DNA of 29,136 nucleotides from a virus: the IMG/VR virus record IMGVR_UViG_3300042914_003598, positions 1 to 29,136 of that record. The stretch is one strand, 5' to 3'. The notes beneath the pieces are model-generated. The model was given only the letters and a program-made list of their open reading frames with translations, did not search any database and had not been told where the DNA came from. Made by a program: the position numbers and the translations under genes. How positions within the stretch are numbered: position 1 is the first letter of the stretch; the number at the start of each line of letters is the position of its first letter. This document shows, one piece after another, positions 17,135 through 23,372 of this stretch.

Positions 17135-17635
17135 ATGGCGAACCTCAACTTCTCGACCGACGGCATCGAACCCGCGCGCGGCGGCGGCGACTACTCGCCG
17201 CTGCCTCCCGGCTGGTACGAGGTGACGATCACCGGCGCCGACTTGCAGAAGCGTAAGCAGGGCGACGACCAGTTGCTCAAGCTGACGCTGGAGACGACCG
17301 CGCGGCACGCCGCCCACGCCGGACGCTTGGCGTGGGCGTACCTGTGCATCGACCACCCGAGCGAACAGACGCGCACGATCGCGCGCCAGCAGCTGGCTGC
17401 GGTGGCGCGGGCACTCGGCAAGTCCTTCGTCGGCGACACCGACGAGCTCGTCGGCGCCACGATCGAGGTCAAGCTGGATGCGCGTCCGGCCGACCCGTCG
17501 AAGGGCACCAAGGCGGGGAACGACGTGCGCGCCTACCGCGCCGTCGAGCGCAACGCGCCGGCGACGCCGGCACCGGCCGCGCCGGCACCGGTCGCCGCGC
17601 CGGCACGCAAGGCCACGCCGCCGTGGGGGAGGTGA
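17135..17635 (+). CDS. DUF669-type single-stranded DNA-binding protein
   Basis: 166 residues from ATG 17135, with GGAG about ten bases upstream. The start ('LNFSTDGIEP...DYSPLPPGWYEVTITGADLQ') and the beta-rich core ('LLKLTLETT...', 'WAYLCIDHPSEQTRTIARQQLAAVARALG') are typical of DUF669 phage proteins, which have an OB-like SSB role. An Ala/Pro-rich linker ('PATPAPAAPAPVAAPA') leads to the C-terminal 'PPWGR'. The flexible tail ending in aromatic residues resembles SSB interaction tails, although without the usual acidic end. It is coupled in tandem to the Sak4-like ATPase and probably loads or stimulates it. Confidence 0.75.
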   Translation: MANLNFSTDGIEPARGGGDYSPLPPGWYEVTITGADLQKRKQGDDQLLKLTLETTARHAAHAGRLAWAYLCIDHPSEQTRTIARQQLAAVARALGKSFVGDTDELVGATIEVKLDARPADPSKGTKAGNDVRAYRAVERNAPATPAPAAPAPVAAPARKATPPWGR

Positions 17636-17637
17636 GC

Positions 17638-18585
17638 GTGGGAGCTCGCCTTCCAGCGCCGCAGATGTCCGTCGTCGGCGGCATGGTCCACCACCACTAC
17701 CGTGCCACGGCAAAGGACTGGCGTCGCGACCACCTGGGCGCGAGCGTCATCGGCCACGAGTGCGACCGCTGGCTGTGGCTGTCGTTCCGCTGGGCTGCGA
17801 GCGAGGACCACGACGGGCGCATGCTGCGCTTGTTCCGCCGCGGCGAGCGCGAGGAGTCGTGGATCCTCGACGACCTCCAGTCCATCGGCGTCGAGGCCGT
17901 GGCGCTGCAGCAACTGGTGTCGGGCTGGGGCCACCTCGGCGGCAGCTGCGACGCCGTGGTCATCGGCGTTCCCGATGACCCCGAGACGAAGCACGTCGCT
18001 GAGTTCAAGACGTTCAGCAAGAAGAGCTTCGACCGGCTGGTTGACAACGGCGTGCGGCGCGAGAAGTGGCAGCACTTTGTGCAGATGCAGCTGTACATGC
18101 TGGGCCTCGGCTTGACGAAGGCGCTGTACGTCGCCGTCTGCAAGGACGACGACCGCATCCACACTGAGATCGTCGCCTTCGAGCCGAAGGTGGCGCGCGA
18201 AGCGCGGGCGCGCGCCGAGCGCATCGTCGACGCCGAGCTGCCGCCGGAGCGGCTCGACGCCGGAGCGCCGCCGTGCGTGCTGGTGAGCCGCGACGGCGAC
18301 CGCTACCCGTGCCGGTTCTTCGATGTGTGCCACGGCACCGCGCTGCCGGCGCCGTCGTGCCGCACGTGCGTCTCGTCGACGCCGCGGCCGGATGGCAGCT
18401 GGCACTGCGACTACTGGGACAACGATCTCGACGGCTACGAGCAGCGCGTTGGATGCGCGTCGTGGCTCCCGATCCCGCAGATCGGGACGCACCAAGTGCT
18501 GCGGTTCGACGAGGGCAAGCGTCGCATGACGCTGGTCGACGCGAAGGGTCAGCGGTCGACGTTCGGCACGGAGACCGCCAAGTGA
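17638..18585 (+). CDS. PD-(D/E)XK nuclease, Cas4/RecB-like exonuclease
   Basis: 315 residues from GTG 17638, two bases after the previous stop, with a strong GGGAGGTG ribosome site inside the end of the preceding gene. The start helix 'LGASVIGHECDRWLWLSFRW' matches the 'S...C.r.l.y' start of RecB/Cas4-family nucleases. The catalytic set is D105 ('GSCDAVV') and E122-x-K124 ('AEFKTF'), followed by 'HFVQMQLYMLGLGLTKALYVAVCKDDD'. Cysteines at 225, 231, 241, 244 and 257 could bind zinc or an Fe-S cluster. In phages this type resects DNA ends to make single strands for annealing proteins, consistent with the adjacent Sak4-like and SSB-like genes. Confidence 0.8.
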   Translation: MGARLPAPQMSVVGGMVHHHYRATAKDWRRDHLGASVIGHECDRWLWLSFRWAASEDHDGRMLRLFRRGEREESWILDDLQSIGVEAVALQQLVSGWGHLGGSCDAVVIGVPDDPETKHVAEFKTFSKKSFDRLVDNGVRREKWQHFVQMQLYMLGLGLTKALYVAVCKDDDRIHTEIVAFEPKVAREARARAERIVDAELPPERLDAGAPPCVLVSRDGDRYPCRFFDVCHGTALPAPSCRTCVSSTPRPDGSWHCDYWDNDLDGYEQRVGCASWLPIPQIGTHQVLRFDEGKRRMTLVDAKGQRSTFGTETAK

Positions 18586-18833
18586 CCGACATCGACAAAC
18601 TGAGCGAGGACCAAGCCGACGCCATGGTGGCGGCCATGCTCGCGGCGTGGAAACGGTCGATTGACGAAGTGGATCGGCTGCGTGCCGAGAACCAGCGGCT
18701 GCGCGCCCTGCTGCCGAAACTGCTTGCGCTATTGGAAGTGGCTCGCAAGTGGGAGGATGGTTTGGCTAGCCCGATGGAGTTGGCACTTGCCGTCCTCGAT
18801 GTTGACGAACCGCCGCACAAGAAGGAGACCTAA
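18582..18833 (+). CDS. Small coiled-coil protein with shared MTDIDKL start
   Basis: 83 residues from GTG 18582, overlapping the nuclease stop. It begins 'MTDIDKL', as do the genes at 18835 and (nearly) 19157, and continues into a helix with regular Leu/Ile spacing ('IDEVDRLRAENQRLRALLPKLLALLEVARK') that predicts a coiled coil. The acidic-basic tail 'DVDEPPHKKET' contains the ribosome site AAGGAG for the next gene. No enzyme motif. It is the first member of a mosaic small-gene family and lacks the 'RLRAIEAAA' and 'AALAAKE' blocks of later members. Confidence 0.65.
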   Translation: MTDIDKLSEDQADAMVAAMLAAWKRSIDEVDRLRAENQRLRALLPKLLALLEVARKWEDGLASPMELALAVLDVDEPPHKKET

Positions 18834-18834
18834 C

Positions 18835-19155
18835 ATGACCGACATCGACAAGCTGATTGAACGGCTCAAGGATCACGCTGAAGCTTGGGAGGTTAAGGAA
18901 ACCGATAACCGAGACGAACTCATGAATGAGCGAGTCATGGCATTCGATTGCCTGACTGCGCTTGAGGAGATTCAGCGGCTGCGCGCCATCGAGGCGGCGG
19001 CCAAAACGTGGATGGAATGGGGCGGACACTGCCCGACTTGTGCCTTTGTTCGACACCGCGAAGGGAACCCGCTATTGAGCACCGAGTTGCTGTGGGACTA
19101 CTGCGATTGCGGGTGGCACGCAGCGAGGGCCGCGCTCGCGGCAAAGGAGACCTGA
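18835..19155 (+). CDS. Mosaic-family small protein with Cys pairs
   Basis: 106 residues from ATG 18835, after AAGGAG at a good distance. It combines three family blocks: the start 'MTDIDKL', the middle block 'RLRAIEAAA' (about residues 48-56) and the C-terminal 'AALAAKE'. The unique segment between the last two carries 'CPTCAFVRHREG' and 'WDYCDCGWH', two Cys pairs that could bind zinc. The gene is visibly richer in A and T than its neighbours, suggesting separate ancestry for the unique part. Its last codons form the repeated hairpin-plus-ribosome-site cassette. Function unknown; related to Ea22-like phage proteins by layout. Confidence 0.65.
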   Translation: MTDIDKLIERLKDHAEAWEVKETDNRDELMNERVMAFDCLTALEEIQRLRAIEAAAKTWMEWGGHCPTCAFVRHREGNPLLSTELLWDYCDCGWHAARAALAAKET

Positions 19156-19156
19156 C

Positions 19157-19693
19157 ATGACCGACATCGACATCGACAAGCTGGAGACTCTGCGCGCCGC
19201 TGCGACGCAAGGGCCGTTTGTGCATGTTACGCCGCCGCCGGGATACTCGTTCGGGTTCATCGGCTACTACGTCGAGCACGAAGGTGAGCGGCTTCGTAGC
19301 CAGTTCCCTGCGTGCGACGCCGACGATGCGTACACCGTCGAACTGCTCAACGCCGCCCCCGCGCTGATCGCCGAGATCAAGCGGCTGCGAAGTGAGAACG
19401 AGAGGCTGCAAATGCAACTTGCGGCCTGCGGAGTACTGGCAAGCTGCAACACTTCAGACAGCTTGGAACGCAACCGCCAGATGCATCCAGACTTTCTGGG
19501 CGCTTCGGTTCACGCAGTTATCGAAGCGGCTCAGCGAGAGATCAAGCTGCTCGACGAGGTTAGTCATCTGCGCGCCATTGAAGCGGCGGCACGTTCGTAC
19601 ATGGCTTGCGCGAACGAGGGTCCATGGGAGAAGTTCGTTTTCAGCCTTTCCGCGCTGGAGGCCGCGCTCGCGGCGAAGGAGAACGAGAAGTGA
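19157..19693 (+). CDS. Ea22-like mosaic-family protein
   Basis: 178 residues from ATG 19157, one base after the preceding stop. The first half resembles lambda Ea22-like proteins: 'LETLRAAATQGPFVHV' (compare the family's 'L..LA.AATPGPW') followed by 'DADDAYTVELLNAAPALIAEIKRLRSENERLQMQL'. The second half has the family block 'HLRAIEAAA' and ends 'AALAAKENEK'. The N-terminus is 'MTDIDIDKL', the shared start with a duplicated 'DI' unit. Ea22-like proteins are early phage proteins of unclear function. The base composition is less G+C-rich than in the core replication genes. The stop overlaps the next GTG. Confidence 0.65.
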   Translation: MTDIDIDKLETLRAAATQGPFVHVTPPPGYSFGFIGYYVEHEGERLRSQFPACDADDAYTVELLNAAPALIAEIKRLRSENERLQMQLAACGVLASCNTSDSLERNRQMHPDFLGASVHAVIEAAQREIKLLDEVSHLRAIEAAARSYMACANEGPWEKFVFSLSALEAALAAKENEK

Positions 19694-19995
19694 CCAACCT
19701 GACCGACGAACGTCTGCGAGAGATTGCCGCCGGCAAACCGATACCCTTGGCCGTCTGCGCTGCCACGGGCGACCCGTCGTGGGCAGAGGTCCGGCAGAAC
19801 GCTGCCGAGCTTCTGGCCGCCCGCGCCGAGTTGCGTCGGCTCCGCGCCATCGAGGCGGCGGCGAGGGACGCCATGCGGCAAATCGACCGCGCACTGTGGG
19901 ACACCGGCTGTCTGCACGATCTGCGGAACGACGCAAGAATCTGCAACCTGCGCGCCGCGCTTGCGGCGAAGGAGGGCGACAATGGCAAGGCCTGA
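19690..19995 (+). CDS. Mosaic-family protein, copy 1 of duplicated C-terminus
   Basis: 101 residues from GTG 19690 (GTGA overlap). It has a unique N-terminus ('MTNLTDERLREIAAGKPIPL'), then 'ELRRLRAIEAAARDAMRQ', 'DRALWDTGCLHDLRNDAR' and 'AALAAKEGDNGKA'. From about residue 51 onward the protein is almost identical to the next gene's product (Cys/Phe, Asp/Gly changes), reflecting the 277-bp tandem duplication. The 3' end overlaps the next start by 14 bases. Function unknown. Confidence 0.65.
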   Translation: MTNLTDERLREIAAGKPIPLAVCAATGDPSWAEVRQNAAELLAARAELRRLRAIEAAARDAMRQIDRALWDTGCLHDLRNDARICNLRAALAAKEGDNGKA

Positions 19996-20424
19996 CCCGA
20001 GCACCATGTCCGACTTCCACCTGCTGGACGAGTACCTCGTCGTCTACCGCGATGGTGGTCGTCGTCACGAGGCGATCCGCAGCGAACTCGACCGCAGGTT
20101 CGCGCAAATGGAACGCCTCCGCGCCATCGAGGCGGCGGCGAGGGACGCCATGCGGCAAATCGACCGCGCACTGTGGGACACCGGCTTTCTGCACGATCTG
20201 CGGAACGACGCAAGAATCTGCAACCTGCGCGCCGCGCTCGCGGCGAAGGAGGGCGGCAATGGCAAGGCCTGACCCCATCACGATGACGACCGCGCACCTT
20301 CTTGACGAGTCCCTCATCGTCTACCGCGATGGTGGTCGTCGTCACAAGGCGATCCGCATCGAACTGGAGCGGAGGCTAGCAGAACTGGACCGGCTCCGCG
20401 CGATCGAGGCGGCGGCGAGGGAAG
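19840..20424 (+). repeat. 277-bp tandem duplication with a third partial copy
   Basis: Copy A is 19840-20116, copy B 20117-20393, and a third partial copy starts at 20394 in exact register. The first 159 bases of A and B differ at only 3 positions. The next 36 diverge, and the following 63 differ at 6. The sharp change in divergence inside one unit suggests a recent exchange or gene conversion over the first part. Confidence 0.85.
19982..20272 (+). CDS. Mosaic-family protein, hybrid middle copy of tandem duplication
   Basis: 96 residues from ATG 19982, inside the end of the previous gene, with AAGGAG 6 bases upstream of the ATG. The N-terminal half ('MARPDPSTM', 'LVVYRDGGRRHEAIR') matches the following gene, while the C-terminal half ('RLRAIEAAARDAMRQ' through 'AALAAKEGGNGKA') matches the preceding gene. 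This hybrid structure is what a tandem duplication with unequal junction produces. Function unknown. In the unit array this gene equals one 277-bp repeat. Confidence 0.65.
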   Translation: MARPDPSTMSDFHLLDEYLVVYRDGGRRHEAIRSELDRRFAQMERLRAIEAAARDAMRQIDRALWDTGFLHDLRNDARICNLRAALAAKEGGNGKA

Positions 20425-20540
20425 TCGCCGCGAACGTCGAGGACGACATCGACGCAAGGTTGCGTTACGTCGTCGTGCAGCCGTCGCGTGAGGAGTGGTC
20501 GGCATTCAAGGCCGCGCTCGCGGCGAAGGATATGCTGTGA
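20259..20540 (+). CDS. Mosaic-family protein, third copy with a different C-terminal core
   Basis: 93 residues from ATG 20259, overlapping the previous gene by 14 bases. It shares 'MARPDP', 'YRDGGRRH' and 'LDRLRAIEAAARE' with the preceding gene. Then comes a different core ('VAANVEDDIDARLRYVVVQPSREEWSAF') before the common 'AALAAKD' end. The core swap between constant blocks is a clear example of the family's modular layout. The next gene starts at GTG 20537, overlapping the stop. Confidence 0.65.
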   Translation: MARPDPITMTTAHLLDESLIVYRDGGRRHKAIRIELERRLAELDRLRAIEAAAREVAANVEDDIDARLRYVVVQPSREEWSAFKAALAAKDML

Positions 20541-20887
20541 CGTTTGTTGCCGACACCAACCTCTCGTCTTGGCAAATCGAACAAGGCGAAGAGCGGTTCA
20601 TCCGCCACCTCGACCCCGATTGCTGGATCAGCGTGCTCTACCGACTGACGGGCTTCGGGTGGCATGAGTGGGAAACCGCCATCTGCGTCCAGTCGTTCGA
20701 CGCGGCTGGGAAGCGCGACTTCGAGTGCCACATCATCGCCGGAGACCGCCGCCGCGAACTGGAGAACATGCCCAAGGAGCTACTGATGCCGTGGTACACG
20801 GCCAACATTGAGGGCAACCGAAACAGCATGGACACGCTTCGTGAGGCGTTCAAGGCCGCGCTCGCGGCGAAGGAGGGCGGCAAGTGA
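20537..20887 (+). CDS. Hypothetical protein carrying the AALAAKE C-terminal block
   Basis: 116 residues from GTG 20537 (GTGA overlap). The body is a tryptophan-rich globular domain ('SSWQIEQGEERFIRHLDPDCWISVLYRLTGFGWHEWETAICVQSF') unlike the other family members and not recognised. It ends 'LREAFKAALAAKEGGK', encoded by the same hairpin-plus-ribosome-site cassette. An unrelated gene thus appears to have captured the family's 3' cassette, which argues that the cassette itself is the mobile or selected unit. Confidence 0.65.
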   Translation: MTFVADTNLSSWQIEQGEERFIRHLDPDCWISVLYRLTGFGWHEWETAICVQSFDAAGKRDFECHIIAGDRRRELENMPKELLMPWYTANIEGNRNSMDTLREAFKAALAAKEGGK

Positions 20888-21084
20888 ACCAGATCGACAC
20901 GGAGTACCTGGAATACGTTGCGGACATGCTGAAGCAGATCCGCAACCAACTCGCCGCACTGAACCTCGGCCTCGCCGAACTGAGCCTCGGCATTGGTGCG
21001 CTGATCGGCGATAAGCAGGTGAAGAACGGCGACTGGGTGTCGCTCGACTCGCTGAAGCCCAAGCGGGCGAGGGGGAAGAAGTGA
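20884..21084 (+). CDS. Small hypothetical helical protein
   Basis: 66 residues from GTG 20884, overlapping the preceding stop and using the AAGGAG of the repeated cassette. An amphipathic helix ('VADMLKQIRNQLAALNLGLAELSLGIGALIG') leads to a short strand-rich part and a basic tail ('KPKRARGKK') that could bind nucleic acid. Not recognised as a family. Its stop overlaps the next GTG. Confidence 0.6.
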   Translation: MNQIDTEYLEYVADMLKQIRNQLAALNLGLAELSLGIGALIGDKQVKNGDWVSLDSLKPKRARGKK

Positions 21085-21293
21085 GCACCGCAGACGACAG
21101 TCTTGTGCAGGCCCTGTTCCGCGCCCTGCACGCAGCCGAGCGCAACAACATCGGTCGCATCGACATCGAGGCCGCGACCAAGGACGGCGTGGCGGGGCTG
21201 TCGATCATGGCCATGCCGACGCAGTTGGCGGACTACGTCAGCCAGCAGTTGGCAGCCTTCACCGTGATCGACATCGGGAGGGGAGGACAGTGA
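21081..21293 (+). CDS. Small hypothetical protein
   Basis: 70 residues from GTG 21081, with GTGA overlaps at both ends. A helical N-terminus ('DDSLVQALFRALHAAERNN') is followed by short strands ('GRIDIEAATKDGVAGLSIMAM', 'FTVIDIGRGG'). No motif identifies a function. The last codons (GGGAGGGGAGGACAG) contain a strong ribosome site for the next gene. Confidence 0.6.
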   Translation: MSTADDSLVQALFRALHAAERNNIGRIDIEAATKDGVAGLSIMAMPTQLADYVSQQLAAFTVIDIGRGGQ

Positions 21294-21697
21294 CCTGGGG
21301 CGACAAGTGCAAGCGCGGGCACGATCTGACCGCGGAGAACGCAATCGGCTACGACCCCAACGCCGCGCGCAGATTCTGCCGGCTGTGCCGCAACCTGCGC
21401 AAGCTGGAGTCGCTGCGCCGAGCTGCGCTGCGGCCGCGCACGTGCGCGACGTGCAAGCGACCGCTCCCACACTCAGGCACGTGGGGCTACTGCAGCACGC
21501 CGTGCGAGAAGACGGCACGCGCGCGCAACAGCTCAGGCGACAAGTCGCACGACGATGCCATGCGGACGAGCAGGCTGCTGGCGCTGTACGATGAGCTCGA
21601 GCGCGCCTCGACGTCGTGGGACCGAGCCGACATCCGAGCGCGCATTGAGGCCGTGAAGGCAACAGAGGACAAAGGCGATGACACTACAGCTACGTGA
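21290..21697 (+). CDS. Protein with two zinc-binding motifs
   Basis: 135 residues from GTG 21290. The first metal site is C7-x3-H11 with C30-x2-C33 ('CKRGHDL' and 'CRLCRN'), a layout common at the start of phage HNH-like and DNA-binding proteins. The second is C52-x2-C55 with C68-x3-C72 ('CATCKRP' and 'CSTPC'). No HNH catalytic histidine pattern is visible, so a nuclease call is not supported. The C-terminal third is helical. The end overlaps the helicase start by 20 bases, which suggests translational coupling; it may recruit or regulate the replication enzymes. Confidence 0.65.
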   Translation: MTWGDKCKRGHDLTAENAIGYDPNAARRFCRLCRNLRKLESLRRAALRPRTCATCKRPLPHSGTWGYCSTPCEKTARARNSSGDKSHDDAMRTSRLLALYDELERASTSWDRADIRARIEAVKATEDKGDDTTAT

Positions 21698-23360
21698 CTA
21701 CCAACAGGAATCTGTCGCGGCGATCTATCGGTGGTTCGGCGAGCGCGCCGACAATCCGCTGCTCGTCCTGCCCACAGGCGCCGGCAAGTCGCTCGTGATC
21801 GCGGCGTTCTGCCAGCAGGTGATGGAGCAGTGGCCCGGCCAGCGCATCCTCGTCGTGACGCACGTCAAGGAGCTCGTGCAGCAGAACCATGACCAAATGC
21901 TGCGCCTGTGGCCTGAGGCTCCGGCCGGCATCTACTCGGCCGGCATCGGGCGCCGCGAGCACGACGCTCGCATCCTGTTCGCCGGCATCCAGAGCGTCTG
22001 GAGCAAGGCCGCGAGGATCGGCTGGTGCGATCTGATCCTCGTCGACGAGGCGCACCGCATCCCGCGCAGCGGCGACGGCCAGTACCTGCGACTGCTGCAG
22101 GACATGCGCTCGATGAACGCCGACTGCAAGATGATCGGTCTGACCGCGACGCCCTACCGACTCGACAGCGGGCGGCTCGACGAGGGCGAGGACGCCATGT
22201 TCGGCGGCATCGCGCACGAGGTGGAGGTGCAAGACCTGATCGACGCCGGCTACCTGAGCAGGATCCGCAGCCGCGCGCCGGCGTCGGGCGAGATCGACAC
22301 CGGCGGCGTGCGGATCCAGAACGGCGAGTTCCAGGCCGCGGCGCTCGAGGCCGCGGCGATGGACGGCCTCGTCGTCGATGCCGCCGTCGCCGAGCTGCTC
22401 GCCAAGGGCGGCGACCGCAAGGCGTGGCTGGTCTTCGCGTGCGGCGTCCGGCACGCCGGCATGCTCGTCGAGCGCCTGCGCGCGGCCGGAGTCGAGACGG
22501 AGATGGTGGTGGCCGCGACGCCGAGGGACGAGCGCGACCGCATCGTCGCGAGCTACAAGGAGCGAACTCTGCGGTGCTTGGTCAACGTCGGCGTCTTCAC
22601 GACCGGCTTCGACGTGCCGCACGTCGACCTGATCGGCGTCCTGCGTCCGACGCTGTCGCCGGGGCTGTTCGTCCAGATGGTGGGCCGCGGCCTGAGGACG
22701 GCGGACGGCAAAACCGACTGCCTGGTGCTCGACTTCGGCGGCAACTTCTACCGCCACGGCCCGATTGATGATGTGCGCGTGCGCAAGCCAGGTCAGGGCG
22801 GCGGCGAGGCTCCGGTCAAGACGTGCAAGTCGTGCCAGGCCGTCGTTGCTGCAGCGGCGCGCGAGTGCCCCGAGTGCGGGTCGCCGTTCCCCGAGGTTCC
22901 GTCAGTGCGTCACGACGAGCGAGCCGACGAGTCGGCCGTCGCGCTGAAGGCCGAGCGGAAGACGAAGGACGTCCGCAAGCTGACCGTGAGCCGGCGCGAA
23001 CTGCGCCTACACGTGCCGCGCGATGTCCACAAGCGAGTCACGCTGCGCGTGGACTACCACTGCGGCCTGACGCGCGTCTCGCAGTGGCTGTGCTTTGGCC
23101 ACGACGAGGGTAGCCTGCCGTGGCGCAAGGCCGCGTCGTGGTGGCGCCAGCACGGCGGCATCGCGCCGGAGCCGACGACCGCAGCCGAGGCGATCTGCAG
23201 GGAGCAGCAGATCGCACCGACGATCGGAGTCACCGTCGACTTCGCCGGCGAGTGGCCAAGCGTGCTGTCGGTGCGCGCGCAATCCGAGCCGGGGGAGTGG
23301 GAGCCCGACGAAGCCCCTCGCACCGCAACAGCTGCTGACCTGGCCGACGTACCATTCTGA
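21678..23360 (+). CDS. RadD-like SF2 DNA helicase
   Basis: 560 residues, close to E. coli RadD (586). Motif I is LPTGAGKS (31-38), motif II DEAH (123-126), motif III 'LTATPYR' (about 154-160), and motif VI QMVGRGLR (333-340). After the two RecA-like domains comes a zinc ribbon, C383-x2-C386 and C397-x2-C400 ('CKSC', 'CPEC'), as in RadD. A C-terminal extension (about 430-560) contains 'VTLRVDYHCGLTRVSQWLCFGH'. RadD-type helicases act on DNA with SSB and promote recombination-intermediate processing. Here the protein may unwind replication forks together with the Sak4/SSB/nuclease set upstream. It starts inside the preceding gene at ATG 21678. Confidence 0.85.
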   Translation: MTLQLRDYQQESVAAIYRWFGERADNPLLVLPTGAGKSLVIAAFCQQVMEQWPGQRILVVTHVKELVQQNHDQMLRLWPEAPAGIYSAGIGRREHDARILFAGIQSVWSKAARIGWCDLILVDEAHRIPRSGDGQYLRLLQDMRSMNADCKMIGLTATPYRLDSGRLDEGEDAMFGGIAHEVEVQDLIDAGYLSRIRSRAPASGEIDTGGVRIQNGEFQAAALEAAAMDGLVVDAAVAELLAKGGDRKAWLVFACGVRHAGMLVERLRAAGVETEMVVAATPRDERDRIVASYKERTLRCLVNVGVFTTGFDVPHVDLIGVLRPTLSPGLFVQMVGRGLRTADGKTDCLVLDFGGNFYRHGPIDDVRVRKPGQGGGEAPVKTCKSCQAVVAAAARECPECGSPFPEVPSVRHDERADESAVALKAERKTKDVRKLTVSRRELRLHVPRDVHKRVTLRVDYHCGLTRVSQWLCFGHDEGSLPWRKAASWWRQHGGIAPEPTTAAEAICREQQIAPTIGVTVDFAGEWPSVLSVRAQSEPGEWEPDEAPRTATAADLADVPF

Positions 23361-23372
23361 GAGGAGAGGACG

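Larger units (their letters stand above)
18582..19186 (+). repeat. Three copies of a 5' gene cassette encoding MTDIDKL
   Basis: (A/G)TGACCGACATCGACAA(A/G)CTG begins the genes at 18582 and 18835. It also begins the gene at 19157, where the ACATCG unit is doubled so that it reads MTDIDIDKL. The copies are almost identical in DNA while the sequences just after them are unrelated. Confidence 0.7.
18976..20416 (+). repeat. Five copies of a mid-gene cassette encoding RLRAIEAAA
   Basis: The 26-base block that encodes (R/H)LRAIEAAA lies at 18976, 19565, 19837, 20114 and 20391. Its core is CGCGCCATCGAGGCGGCGGC, with one or two base changes in some copies. Flanking sequence differs between genes except inside the 277-bp duplication. 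Confidence 0.75.
19129..20875 (+). repeat. Six copies of a 3' cassette: hairpin, AALAAKE codons and ribosome site
   Basis: GCCGCGCTCGCGGC followed by (G/A)AAGGAG lies at 19129-19149, 19661-19681, 19954-19974, 20231-20251, 20511-20531 (AAGGAT) and 20855-20875. GCCGCG-CT-CGCGGC is a perfect inverted repeat. AAGGAG encodes 'KE' and sits at ribosome-site distance from the next gene's ATG or GTG in each case. One DNA block therefore supplies a C-terminus, an RNA hairpin and the initiation signal of the downstream gene. Confidence 0.75.

Noticed and set aside
19454-20317. 287-codon minus-strand frame across the mosaic genes
   Set aside because: Exists only because repeated G+C-rich cassettes lack antisense stops; no domain, and the + genes are coupled and start-sited.
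18976-20875. Regularly spaced repeats resembling a CRISPR array
   Set aside because: The repeats are inside coding genes, spacing varies from about 270 to 590 bases, and no cas gene is present.
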